Under the pieces are notes generated by a model. That model saw only the letters and a program-made list of their open reading frames with translations, ran no database searches and was not told where the DNA came from. The position numbers were made by a program, and so were the translations under genes. A stretch of DNA of 13,446 nt from Polyangiaceae bacterium (lineage in GTDB: Bacteria > Myxococcota > Polyangia > Polyangiales > Polyangiaceae), in NCBI GenBank assembly GCA_025936205.1, contig JAICTU010000240.1, positions 1-13,446 on the forward strand, in the 5' to 3' direction. Position 1 is the first letter of the stretch. Each line of letters starts with the position of its first letter. Shown piece by piece: positions 6,912 to 13,446 of the stretch.

Positions 6912-8930
6912 AGCTGGAGCCGGGTCAGCGGGCTGCGCGCCTGCGTCCGGCTCCGCTCCGGCTTCGTCCGTGGGGGCCGCGCCGGTGGGGGACACGACCG
7001 ACAGGCGATCGATCAGGACCTCCTCCAATCCCAGATTTTCGATGAACAGAGCGCTGGCGGGGCCCGACACGGCAGCCGCTGGCAAGCGCAGAGCTCCGCC
7101 CGAGCAATCGGCGGCGAGCGCGGACGCGCGCGCGGAGTCGAGCAAACCGCAGCGCAGAGGGGATGCCCCTCGCACGGCGAAGGAGCCCGCCACGCCCGCG
7201 TCGAGCGACAGCGCCAGGAACGGCAGGAGCAGCCGCTCGCCAGGCAACAACCGCACCTGGAAGCCAGCGACCCCGTCGCCCACGAAGCGCGCCAGCGCCG
7301 GCGCACCCGCGGGCTCCAGAGGGTCGAGCAGCACGGCCTGCCAGCGTTGCGATGCCCGGTCGAAGTCGAGGACGTGCTCGGCGGGGACCACGCTCACTGC
7401 ATCCAGCTCGGCGCTGCCGCCTTGCACTTCGAAGCGCAGCGCCGCTCGCCCGGTCGCTCGCGCCGTGAAGCTGGCCCGCAGCGCGATGCGCTGCCCGTCG
7501 AGCACGAAATCGTCGATCGTGGCCAGCGGGGCCTCGTCGAGCAAGACGGTGACTCGTGGGCACACCCCCGCTGCACACCCCTGCGTGACAGTGACGTCCA
7601 GACCGACGCGGTAGCTCTGCCCTTGCTCCAGCTCGGGCCCCAGCATCGACAGCGCTCGTTCGCTGCCGAGGGCGATGGGCCAGCGGCCGAGCACGTCCAG
7701 CGGCACAGGCTCGCGCGGAGGTACGAGGGCGCGCGCGAGCTCGCGAGTTTCTGGATCGACCGCCAGGCTCTCGCGGGGACACGCGAGGTGCGTGAAGAGC
7801 GTGGTTTCTCCGCGCGGCCAGGCGCTGCAGTCCTCGCGCAAGCGCTCGGCTGCCGTGGCGAGCAGGGCATGCGTCTGCTCCAGGCTGGCGTACTGGATGC
7901 CGGGGACTCCCGGGCCGTGCACGCCCCCGGACAGCGACGGCTGGTGATCGCAGAGAAAGCGGCTGAGCTCGGTGTCGCCAAAGGTCGCCGGCCCGAGCAG
8001 CTGCCAGGGGCCTTGCTCACTGCGTTGCAGCACGCCCGATCCCGACGTGCCGTGGCAGCCCATCAGATCGGTGAGCACGTGCTCATCGAGCGCGAGCTTC
8101 CGGTGCGGCACGTCCGCCGCAAATCGCGTCGATGCCAGCGGCAAGAGCTGGTGCAGCTCGCGACCGTCCACCCCCAGCGCGAGATAGTGGTAGTTATCCG
8201 CATACTCGACGGGCAGCTCCGTGTAGCGCGCAAACAGATCCGACGCAGGGCTCTGGTCGAGGTCGTAGACCTCATGCTTCCACGGCATGAACGGCTCCGC
8301 TTCGGGGCGATCGTCCGTCGCCACGTCCAGGAAGCCGTAGCGGTCGCCAGGTCGCCCATCGCACTCCAGCAGGGCAATGTCGGGGCTCTGCTGGGGGCAA
8401 GGCCCCGGCGAGTCGAAGTTGCAATGGGCGAACAGGTGGCAAGCAAAACGATCCGTGTGGTAGCCCTGCTCGGGGCCGAGCCGGGCATGCTCGTACTCGG
8501 GAAAGCCGCCGCTCAGGATGCTGGCCGCGCTGAAGCCCTGGTTCAGCGCCAGAGTTGGGCGGTACGCCTCGACCAGCAGCTCCGGGTCGCTATCCTCGAC
8601 GCAGTGGTCAGCCGTCACGGCAAAGCTGGGCGATACGAACGTCACCCCGCAGCTGGCGCCGACGCGCCGACCGTCAGGATCGAACAGCGGCGCGCCACCC
8701 TCCGTGAGGCGCGCGAGCAGCCCGCCCGTCGCCAGGGATGCGGCCTCCCGACTGCGCGCGTCCGCTCCGCGCTCTTCGCTGAGCTTCGTGGCGAGCACGA
8801 ACACCTGATCCGCGCCCGAGAGCTCGACGTTCGCGCTGGAGTGGCGGAGGACCGAAGGCCCCTCCGCGGACCCCGAGCACGCCGAGACCAAGAGCACCAG
8901 GTTTGCCGAGAGGAGGCGCGCGTCGACCAT
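6852..8930 (-). CDS. Secreted lipoprotein, S1-type (trypsin-like) serine protease with beta-rich C-terminal domains
   Basis: The protein has 692 residues from ATG 8930. A lipoprotein signal peptide ends in VSAC (C18); the next residues are Ser and Gly, so there is no inner-membrane retention aspartate. The triad is visible: H109 in VTADHC, D184 in SPDIALLEC, S296 in GCHGTSGSGV. A pair of cysteines flanks H109 (C94, C110). Residues beyond about 420 look like one or two beta-sandwich or carbohydrate-binding-type domains (for example RVGLDVTVTQG, IALRASFTARATGRAALRFE), then a Pro/Ala-rich tail. It probably cleaves proteins at the cell surface. It sits 99 bp downstream of the diguanylate cyclase on the same strand, and its last 60 bp run antisense to the response-regulator gene. 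The start could be GTG 8933; the Shine-Dalgarno is weak. Confidence 0.85.
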   Translation of the reverse strand: MVDARLLSANLVLLVSACSGSAEGPSVLRHSSANVELSGADQVFVLATKLSEERGADARSREAASLATGGLLARLTEGGAPLFDPDGRRVGASCGVTFVSPSFAVTADHCVEDSDPELLVEAYRPTLALNQGFSAASILSGGFPEYEHARLGPEQGYHTDRFACHLFAHCNFDSPGPCPQQSPDIALLECDGRPGDRYGFLDVATDDRPEAEPFMPWKHEVYDLDQSPASDLFARYTELPVEYADNYHYLALGVDGRELHQLLPLASTRFAADVPHRKLALDEHVLTDLMGCHGTSGSGVLQRSEQGPWQLLGPATFGDTELSRFLCDHQPSLSGGVHGPGVPGIQYASLEQTHALLATAAERLREDCSAWPRGETTLFTHLACPRESLAVDPETRELARALVPPREPVPLDVLGRWPIALGSERALSMLGPELEQGQSYRVGLDVTVTQGCAAGVCPRVTVLLDEAPLATIDDFVLDGQRIALRASFTARATGRAALRFEVQGGSAELDAVSVVPAEHVLDFDRASQRWQAVLLDPLEPAGAPALARFVGDGVAGFQVRLLPGERLLLPFLALSLDAGVAGSFAVRGASPLRCGLLDSARASALAADCSGGALRLPAAAVSGPASALFIENLGLEEVLIDRLSVVSPTGAAPTDEAGAEPDAGAQPADPAPASYQPPVRRPAAQLPAVRKL

Positions 8931-9029
8931 CACCGTGCAACGGTACCTCGCCGCGCGCTCGTCGCCATGGCTCGTGCACGTACAGGGACGACCTGGAGAG
9001 TTTATGTAAAAGCCCGCGACCGCCAGCAA

Positions 9030-10100
9030 CTACCCGCGCTGGCCACGTGCAGAAGGGCTCGGTACCGCGTACAGCTGCGCGACTCCAGGACTGCTCGCCC
9101 GAGCGTCACCGCCCGGAGCGCGCCGGCGTTTGTTGGCGTACATGGCCTGATCGGCCTGGCGAAAGGAGTGCGCAAAGATCGCCGGCGCCGGCGTGCCTGC
9201 TTGCAGGTCGGCGAGCGCGCAGCCGACGCTGACCGAGAGCGTGCCCGCCGGAAACGGCTGGGTATCGAGCACCGGTGCGGCGGCGGCCACTGCGTCCTGG
9301 ATGCGCATGGCGAGCCCGGCAGCATGCACGGCCTGCCTGCCCGCCACGACGATCGCGAACTCGTCGCCGCCGTAACGGCAAGCGCTCGCACCCTCGGGCA
9401 ATACCTCCGCGACCACCTTGCCGATATGACGGACGGCATCGGCGCCCGTCAGATGTCCATACGTATCATTGAGCTGCTTCAAACGATCGGCGTCGAGACA
9501 GACGACGGCCACGGCGCCGTGGCTGCGACGCTCGCGTTCGATCAGGTCGCGCGCGATCGCCTCGAAGGAGCGCAGGTTGTGCAGACCCGTCAGATCGTCG
9601 GTGCTGGCCAGGCGCCGCAGCTCGCGCTCGGTCTGGCTCCAGCCCGAGGCCACGACCGCCACCGTGAGAAAGAGCACGAGCTCCATCACGTCCGCTTCGC
9701 CGTAGCGGAAGCGCGCCAGATCCGGATCCGCGAGATGCGTGAGGACGACGGCCACCGCCGCCAGCCCGATCGCCGCGGGCCGTCCCAGCTGGGTCGCGGC
9801 CAGCAGGATCGGCAGGTAGTAGAGGTGCGAGATGATGTCGACGTCCGCGAACAGGAAGTCGGCGCCAGCGATGCCCGCCACCAGCGCCAGTGTGAGGCTG
9901 ATCACCAGCGGGCGCTGGAGCTCGCGCCGGGTGAGCGAGCTGAGATGATGGGAATCGCTGAGTCTCACCGGTTGGAGCGGCTGCACGGCACGTGCCAGCG
10001 GCCGATCCTTCGCGGACACCGCACTTGCTGCCGGCTTCCTTGGCGCAGCGGCGCGCGGGGGGACGCCATCGACCGCGCATGGGTCGTTGCGTTTCCCCAT
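9030..10100 (-). CDS. Membrane-bound diguanylate cyclase (GGDEF)
   Basis: The protein has 356 residues from ATG 10100. A basic, Ala/Pro-rich N-terminus precedes about four membrane helices (roughly 64-84, 90-120 as two, 137-154). A GGDEF domain follows: D203 in CLDADRLKQLND, the signature G244-G-D-E-F248 in RYGGDEF, and a late AMYANKRR. It should make cyclic di-GMP from two GTP. The RxxD inhibitory site expected five residues before GGDEF is absent (PEGA there), so product inhibition is probably lost. There is no separate sensor domain beyond the membrane region. The start is uncertain: ATG 10100 has no Shine-Dalgarno and lies inside a palindrome, and GTG 10019 is a plausible alternative. The frame continues to 10457, but that overlaps the divergent gene at 10198. 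Confidence 0.88.
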   Translation of the reverse strand: MGKRNDPCAVDGVPPRAAAPRKPAASAVSAKDRPLARAVQPLQPVRLSDSHHLSSLTRRELQRPLVISLTLALVAGIAGADFLFADVDIISHLYYLPILLAATQLGRPAAIGLAAVAVVLTHLADPDLARFRYGEADVMELVLFLTVAVVASGWSQTERELRRLASTDDLTGLHNLRSFEAIARDLIERERRSHGAVAVVCLDADRLKQLNDTYGHLTGADAVRHIGKVVAEVLPEGASACRYGGDEFAIVVAGRQAVHAAGLAMRIQDAVAAAAPVLDTQPFPAGTLSVSVGCALADLQAGTPAPAIFAHSFRQADQAMYANKRRRAPGGDARASSPGVAQLYAVPSPSARGQRG

Positions 10101-10111
10101 GCGTGGGGAAA
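10092..10111. promoter_or_regulatory. Palindrome TTTCCCCA-TGCG-TGGGGAAA, candidate operator
   Basis: Two perfect 8-base arms (10092-10099 and 10104-10111) surround a 4-base spacer, in the region between the divergent cyclase and the 10198 gene. It overlaps the cyclase's candidate ATG. Such a dyad suits a dimeric repressor. It superficially resembles a type I-E CRISPR repeat stem, but only one copy is present. If it is an operator, the true cyclase start may be further downstream. Confidence 0.4.
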
Positions 10112-10131
10112 TCCGACAGTGGAGCGCCGCC

Positions 10132-10158
10132 GGAATTGCAAAGTTTGCGGATCCCGTC
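10132..10158 (+). promoter_or_regulatory. Possible ECF-type promoter for the 10198 operon
   Basis: GGAATT at 10132-10137 and CGTC at 10155-10158 are separated by 17 bp, close to the GGAAC / CGTC pattern of many ECF sigma promoters. Transcription from here would give a leader of about 30 bases before ATG 10198. A sigma factor is encoded one gene downstream, so autoregulation is attractive. Short motifs of this kind arise by chance, so the call is tentative. Confidence 0.25.
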
Positions 10159-10197
10159 CCCTCGAGGTTCCTGCTCGTGGCATAAGATCGATCGCGA

Positions 10198-11193
10198 ATG
10201 CGCGGCGCCGTCCGAGTCGGCATCCTGGGTTGCCTGTCGTTGTGGCTCGGCGCCGCCTCCGCGCTCGCGGCCGAGCTGCGGGCGCGTGGCCCCGCCGAGT
10301 GCCCCGACGGAGTGGAGCTGGCGTTCCGGGTCGAGCGCAACGCCAAGGTCGCGCTCCCGCTCGCTCCGCCGGTGATGTTCGACGTCGAAATGGAGCGGGC
10401 CGCGACGGGGTACGTGGCCCACATCCAGATGACGGGCGCCGGAGCGGACCAGACCAAGGAACGCGTGCTCAGCGGTGCCGATTGTGGTCAGCTCAGCGAC
10501 GCGATCGTGGTCGCGATCACGCTCGCGCTGGGCGCGGCGGAGCCGATACCGACGCCGCCGTCCGCGCCCGAAGCCGCTGCGCCGCTGGTTGCGGGCGCGG
10601 CTTCACACCCCGCCGGCGTGGATGAAGCGCCGGCGCCGTTCGCGAGTGAGACGCCGTCGAACGCGCTCCGCCCTTTCCTCTCGCTCTCCGCGTTGATCGA
10701 TGTCGGTTCCTTGCCGGCTCCCGGCGCTGGCGCGGCGCTGCAAGCGAGTGTCGCCTGGGGGCGCTTCGAAGTACGCGCCCAGGGCCTGCTCTTGTTCCAG
10801 CAGCATGCCGACGTGCCGGGCGAGTCCGCTCCGGCACCGGGCGCGGATCTCCAGCTGTTCGCGGGAGCCCTGCTCGGCTGCACCACACCGTTCGCTCGAG
10901 CTCGCTCCGGGTTCGCGCTGCCCGCCTGCCTCGGGCTGGAGCTGGGCAGGGTCTCCGGTATCGGCACCGGCGTGACCTCGCCACGCAGCGGCAGCGCCCT
11001 GTGGGCCGCCCCGCGCGTGGACCTCGGCGCGGTCTGGACCGTTCCCGACAGCACGCTGAACCTCGGCTTGACACTGACCGGCGCCGTGCCGCTGCAACGC
11101 AGCCGCTTCACGCTGACCGAGATCGGAACAGTGTATACCCCGTCGAGCGTGGTCGGCCGGCTGTCTCTCGGCATTGGTATCGGCTTCGACTGA
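10198..11193 (+). CDS. Secreted protein with signal peptide and beta-rich (barrel-like) C-terminal domain
   Basis: The protein has 331 residues. A signal peptide ends in SALA-A (about residue 24). An N-terminal domain carries PAECPDGVELAFRVERN and, later, ADCGQLSDAIVVAITLAL; this pair of Cys-containing motifs recurs in anonymous myxobacterial envelope proteins (recalled, not searched). After a Pro/Ala/Glu linker (about 112-155), residues 158-331 alternate hydrophobic and Gly/Ser-rich strands (FEVRAQGLLLFQ, LNLGLTLTGAVP) and end RLSLGIGIGFD. A terminal aromatic two residues from the end hints at an outer-membrane barrel. No catalytic motif is seen. It ends 41 bp before the sigma gene on the same strand, so it is probably co-transcribed with it. 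The function is unknown. Confidence 0.7.
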   Translation: MRGAVRVGILGCLSLWLGAASALAAELRARGPAECPDGVELAFRVERNAKVALPLAPPVMFDVEMERAATGYVAHIQMTGAGADQTKERVLSGADCGQLSDAIVVAITLALGAAEPIPTPPSAPEAAAPLVAGAASHPAGVDEAPAPFASETPSNALRPFLSLSALIDVGSLPAPGAGAALQASVAWGRFEVRAQGLLLFQQHADVPGESAPAPGADLQLFAGALLGCTTPFARARSGFALPACLGLELGRVSGIGTGVTSPRSGSALWAAPRVDLGAVWTVPDSTLNLGLTLTGAVPLQRSRFTLTEIGTVYTPSSVVGRLSLGIGIGFD

Positions 11194-11234
11194 CGGATCC
11201 CGAAAACGCGGACACCAAGCCAATTACGGTCGAA

Positions 11235-11831
11235 ATGGGTCCCAAGTCACCGGTCGCCGCCGCGGGCCTGTCGAGCCTCGAGGCCCCCTCGGGGGCGCGC
11301 ATCGCGCTGGCACCGGCGCCGCTCGATTTCGAGCGCGTGTACGAGGCGGAGTTCGACTTCGTCTGGCGCTCGCTGCTCCTGCTCGGCGTGAAGCCCAGCG
11401 CCGTCGAGGACGCGACGCAGGACGTGTTCAGCGTCGTCTCGCGCCGGCTCGGCAGCTTCGAGGGCCGCTCCGCGCTGCGCACCTGGTTGTTTGCGATCCT
11501 GCAGCGGGTCGCGGCCAATCAGCGGCGCACCGTGCGCCGCAAGCAACGACAGCTGGAGCCACTCGACGAGAGCGCGCCGAGTCAGCTGCCGACGCCGCAC
11601 GCGCAGGTCGAGGCGGCGGAATCCATCGATTGCGTGCAACGCTTCTGCGACACGCTGGACCCGGATTGGCGCGCCGTGTTCGTGCTCGCCTTGCTGGAGG
11701 AGCTGCCGGCGCCCGAGGTGAGCCGGGCGCTCGGCATCCCGGTGAACACGGTGTACTCGCGCGTGCGCCAGCTGCGCGAAGGGCTGCGGCGCATGCTCGC
11801 CGAAGAGGAGGTGAGTCGTGGTGGACTCTGA
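11235..11831 (+). CDS. RNA polymerase sigma-70 family factor, ECF type
   Basis: The protein has 198 residues. Region 2 (about 33-98) includes FERVYEAEFDFVWRSLLLLG, the DATQDVFSVVSRRLGSFEGR core and RTWLFAILQRVAANQRR. Region 4 (about 134-190) includes LDPDWRAVFVLALLEELPAP and the helix-turn-helix EVSRALGIPVNTVYSRVRQL. Regions 1 and 3 are missing, as in ECF factors. It directs RNA polymerase to a private promoter set, perhaps including the upstream secreted protein. The start is ATG 11235, with a weak ribosome-binding site. Its 3' end overlaps the next gene by 14 bp; the AGGAGG of that gene lies inside the sigma coding sequence. This coupling suggests the downstream product controls the sigma factor. 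Confidence 0.93.
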   Translation: MGPKSPVAAAGLSSLEAPSGARIALAPAPLDFERVYEAEFDFVWRSLLLLGVKPSAVEDATQDVFSVVSRRLGSFEGRSALRTWLFAILQRVAANQRRTVRRKQRQLEPLDESAPSQLPTPHAQVEAAESIDCVQRFCDTLDPDWRAVFVLALLEELPAPEVSRALGIPVNTVYSRVRQLREGLRRMLAEEEVSRGGL

Positions 11832-12552
11832 ACACGTCGAGCGCGTACTGGCGGAGACCCGCGCCGACTTTCGCGCGCCAGCGGCGGCACGCGCGCGCGT
11901 GCGTGCGGCCCTCGAAGCGCGCGGCGAGTTTGCGACGAGTACGGCGGGCAAGTCGGCGGGTTCGGGCCTGCTGGGGGTGGGCGTCGCCAAGTCGACGGCA
12001 ACGCTGCTCGCGGGGGTGACGTTCGTGGCGGGCTACTGGCTGGGCGGGCAGCAGTTGCGCCCCGGTGAGCCGCCGCCACTGCCGGCGATCGTCGTTCCCG
12101 CCGACGCTCCGCTGCTGGAGCCCTCGACAACGACAGCCGCCGAGCCTGCACCCGCAGGCAGGGAGCCAGCAAGCCCGAAGGCGCCGCCGTTGCGTCCGCG
12201 CGCGACGCGCGCCGACGCGCAGCCGCATGCGCGCTCGGACGAAGACGCGTTCAGCGCCGAGCTCGCGCTCTTGCAGCGCGCCGAACGCGCATTGCGCGCG
12301 AGCACGCCCGAGCTCGCGCTCTCGTTTCTGGACGATCTCGATCGGCGCTATCCGAAGACGCGCTTCGTCGAAGAGCGCACGGCGGCGCGCTTGATGGCGC
12401 GCTGCGCCCACGGCGAAGCCGATGCGCGCGCGAACGCGGAGCTGTTCCTGCGGGATCGACGCGCGTCCGTGTACTCGGACCGTGTTCACGAGCTGTGCGG
12501 AATCGAGAGCGCGCCGGCACCGTCCGACGGAATTGACAGCGCTGGACACTGA
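11818..12552 (+). CDS. Single-pass membrane protein with TPR-like C-terminus, candidate anti-sigma/regulator
   Basis: The protein has 244 residues. A short cytoplasmic N-terminus (1-50) carries a helical ARARVRAALEARGEF segment. One membrane helix follows (about 57-77: STATLLAGVTFVAGYWLGG), then a Pro-rich periplasmic linker (80-145) and a helical TPR-like region (about 150-230: ELALLQRAERALRASTPELA, LSFLDDLDRRYPKTRFVEER, AELFLRDRRASVYSDRVHEL). It lacks the HxxxCxxC zinc motif of classical anti-sigma factors. Its position, overlapping the sigma gene, and its topology match uncharacterised sigma-partner proteins seen in myxobacteria. The start is GTG 11818 or 11821 (both in frame), preceded by AGGAGG. 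A role as anti-sigma factor is inference. Confidence 0.78.
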   Translation: MVDSEHVERVLAETRADFRAPAAARARVRAALEARGEFATSTAGKSAGSGLLGVGVAKSTATLLAGVTFVAGYWLGGQQLRPGEPPPLPAIVVPADAPLLEPSTTTAAEPAPAGREPASPKAPPLRPRATRADAQPHARSDEDAFSAELALLQRAERALRASTPELALSFLDDLDRRYPKTRFVEERTAARLMARCAHGEADARANAELFLRDRRASVYSDRVHELCGIESAPAPSDGIDSAGH

Positions 12553-12573
12553 TCGAGGCGAAGGAGAATTCAC

Positions 12574-13446
12574 ATGTCCCCGACCCATCTCTGGAGCAGC
12601 CGCCTTTCGCTCATCGCCTTGCTCGCTGGTTGTAGCAATGACACGGTCAACCTCGGCGGCGGACGCGCGCCGCTCGTGGTGCAGCCCGGCGAACGCTGCA
12701 ACGGCCCATCCATCGTGCAAGGCCCGGTCACTGTTCACAATCAGGACGAGATCGAACAGCTCGCCGGCTGTCAGGAGATCGACGGTGAGCTGCACATCGA
12801 GATCTTCGAGGACGCGGATTTGACGCCGCTCTCGTCGCTGCGTACCGTGGACGGCTTGCTGGAGATCGGTGCCTATCCGGACGCCGCGAACCAGGAGAAT
12901 GCTGACCTCGGGGCGATCAAGGGCCAGGTCGATCGCATCGTTCACCACGACCGTTTTTTGACCTCCCTTGCCGGCCTCGAAGGCCTGCAGCGCGTCAGCA
13001 CCCTGTCGATCAGCTCGATCGCCGCGCAGGACCTCGAGCCTCTCCTCGGCTTGACCCAGCTCAGCGGCCGCGTGAACGGGGTGCAGCCCGCCGGATCCCT
13101 GTACATCGAAAGTGCCAAGAATCTACGCGATCTGCACGGCCTTTCGAGCATTGCGTCCGTGCAGGAGCTCGCACTGATCAGCAACCCGGCGCTGGCCAGC
13201 CTCGGCGGGATCCGGCTCGGGACGATCAATGCCCGCATCACCTTGTCGGACAGCCCGCTCCTATCCTCTCTCGCGGAGCTCGGCAGCGTTCAGTCGGCAA
13301 TCGGGCTGTCGCTCACGAACCTGGGGCTCACGAATCTCGATGACCTCGCGAACCTGGGCTACGTGGAGCAGGATATCTCCATCGTCAACAACGCCCTGCT
13401 GGAAAATGTGGATGGGCTTGCCAACCTGAACAGTGCCGAGTCGCTC
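12574..13446 (+). CDS. Lipoprotein with leucine-rich, receptor-L-domain-like repeats (partial, runs off the right edge)
   Basis: The 291 visible residues have no stop. The signal peptide ends LLAGC (C20), a clear lipobox. After a linker come repeated units such as DLTPLSSLRTVDGLLEIGAY, FLTSLAGLEGLQRVSTLSIS, NLRDLHGLSSIASVQELALI and NLDDLANLGYVEQDISIVNN. The pattern is a solenoid of leucine-rich strands resembling receptor L domains, suited to binding a surface ligand. AAGGAGA at 12561-12567 is 6 bp before the ATG, a strong ribosome-binding site, and the gene follows the TPR-like gene by 21 bp. It is probably the last-acting, surface-exposed member of the sigma-factor operon. The ligand is unknown and the C-terminus is not in the window. 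Confidence 0.82.
   Translation, partial: MSPTHLWSSRLSLIALLAGCSNDTVNLGGGRAPLVVQPGERCNGPSIVQGPVTVHNQDEIEQLAGCQEIDGELHIEIFEDADLTPLSSLRTVDGLLEIGAYPDAANQENADLGAIKGQVDRIVHHDRFLTSLAGLEGLQRVSTLSISSIAAQDLEPLLGLTQLSGRVNGVQPAGSLYIESAKNLRDLHGLSSIASVQELALISNPALASLGGIRLGTINARITLSDSPLLSSLAELGSVQSAIGLSLTNLGLTNLDDLANLGYVEQDISIVNNALLENVDGLANLNSAESL

Noticed and set aside
10091..10118. CRISPR repeat resembling type I-E (TTTCCCC ... GGGGAAA)
   Set aside because: There is only one copy, no regularly spaced repeats and no cas genes in the window.
7347..10625. A plus-strand open frame of 1092 codons
   Set aside because: It is antisense to the protease and diguanylate cyclase, which have clear motifs. Its translation is Arg/His/Ala-rich without domains. 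Long antisense frames are expected in high-GC DNA.
11428..12948. A 506-codon minus-strand frame
   Set aside because: It is antisense to the sigma factor, the TPR-like gene and the lipoprotein. It has no recognisable domain.

Overview
The window looks like chromosomal DNA of a high-GC, predatory-type delta-proteobacterium, most likely a myxobacterium of the Polyangiales. This rests on GC-rich coding with strong third-position bias, secreted lipoproteins of unknown function, an ECF sigma factor between anonymous envelope genes, and a lipoprotein protease. The taxonomic call is inference; no rRNA or tRNA gene was seen.

Layout. (1) 1-2668 is an accessory stretch with visibly lower GC (hand counts: 53% at 1381-1440 and 48% at 2101-2160, against 70% at 5881-5940). 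It holds a stem-loop at the left edge and about 770 bp with no convincing gene. Then, on the minus strand, come a nucleotidyltransferase-domain protein, a CdiI-like immunity protein and, 8 bp upstream of that, the C-terminal scrap of what looks like its toxin. (2) 2669-3487 is a coiled-coil protein with a conserved N-terminal domain. (3) 3475-6911 is a LiaFSR-like envelope-stress circuit. A PspC/LiaF-like membrane protein and a small membrane protein read leftward. A PspC-fused histidine kinase and its LuxR-type response regulator read rightward. All share a 128-bp divergent promoter containing four CCCTGA-type repeats. (4) 6852-10100 reads leftward: a membrane-bound diguanylate cyclase, then a large S1-type serine protease lipoprotein whose 3' end overlaps the response regulator by 60 bp. 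(5) 10198-13446 reads rightward: a secreted protein with a probable beta-rich C-terminal domain, a sigma-70 (ECF-type) factor, a single-pass TPR-like protein overlapping it (candidate anti-sigma or regulator), and a leucine-rich L-domain-like lipoprotein running off the right edge.

How the genes may work together. Region 3 is a self-contained sensing module: PspC membrane proteins sense envelope state, the kinase phosphorylates the regulator, and the regulator probably binds the CCCTGA repeats and controls both arms. Region 5 looks like a second envelope-signalling module built around the sigma factor. Region 1 is probably the decayed or orphaned end of a polymorphic-toxin locus. The candidates for something undescribed are the region 5 module, the CCCTGA operator array, and the orphan immunity/toxin-tail/nucleotidyltransferase group.
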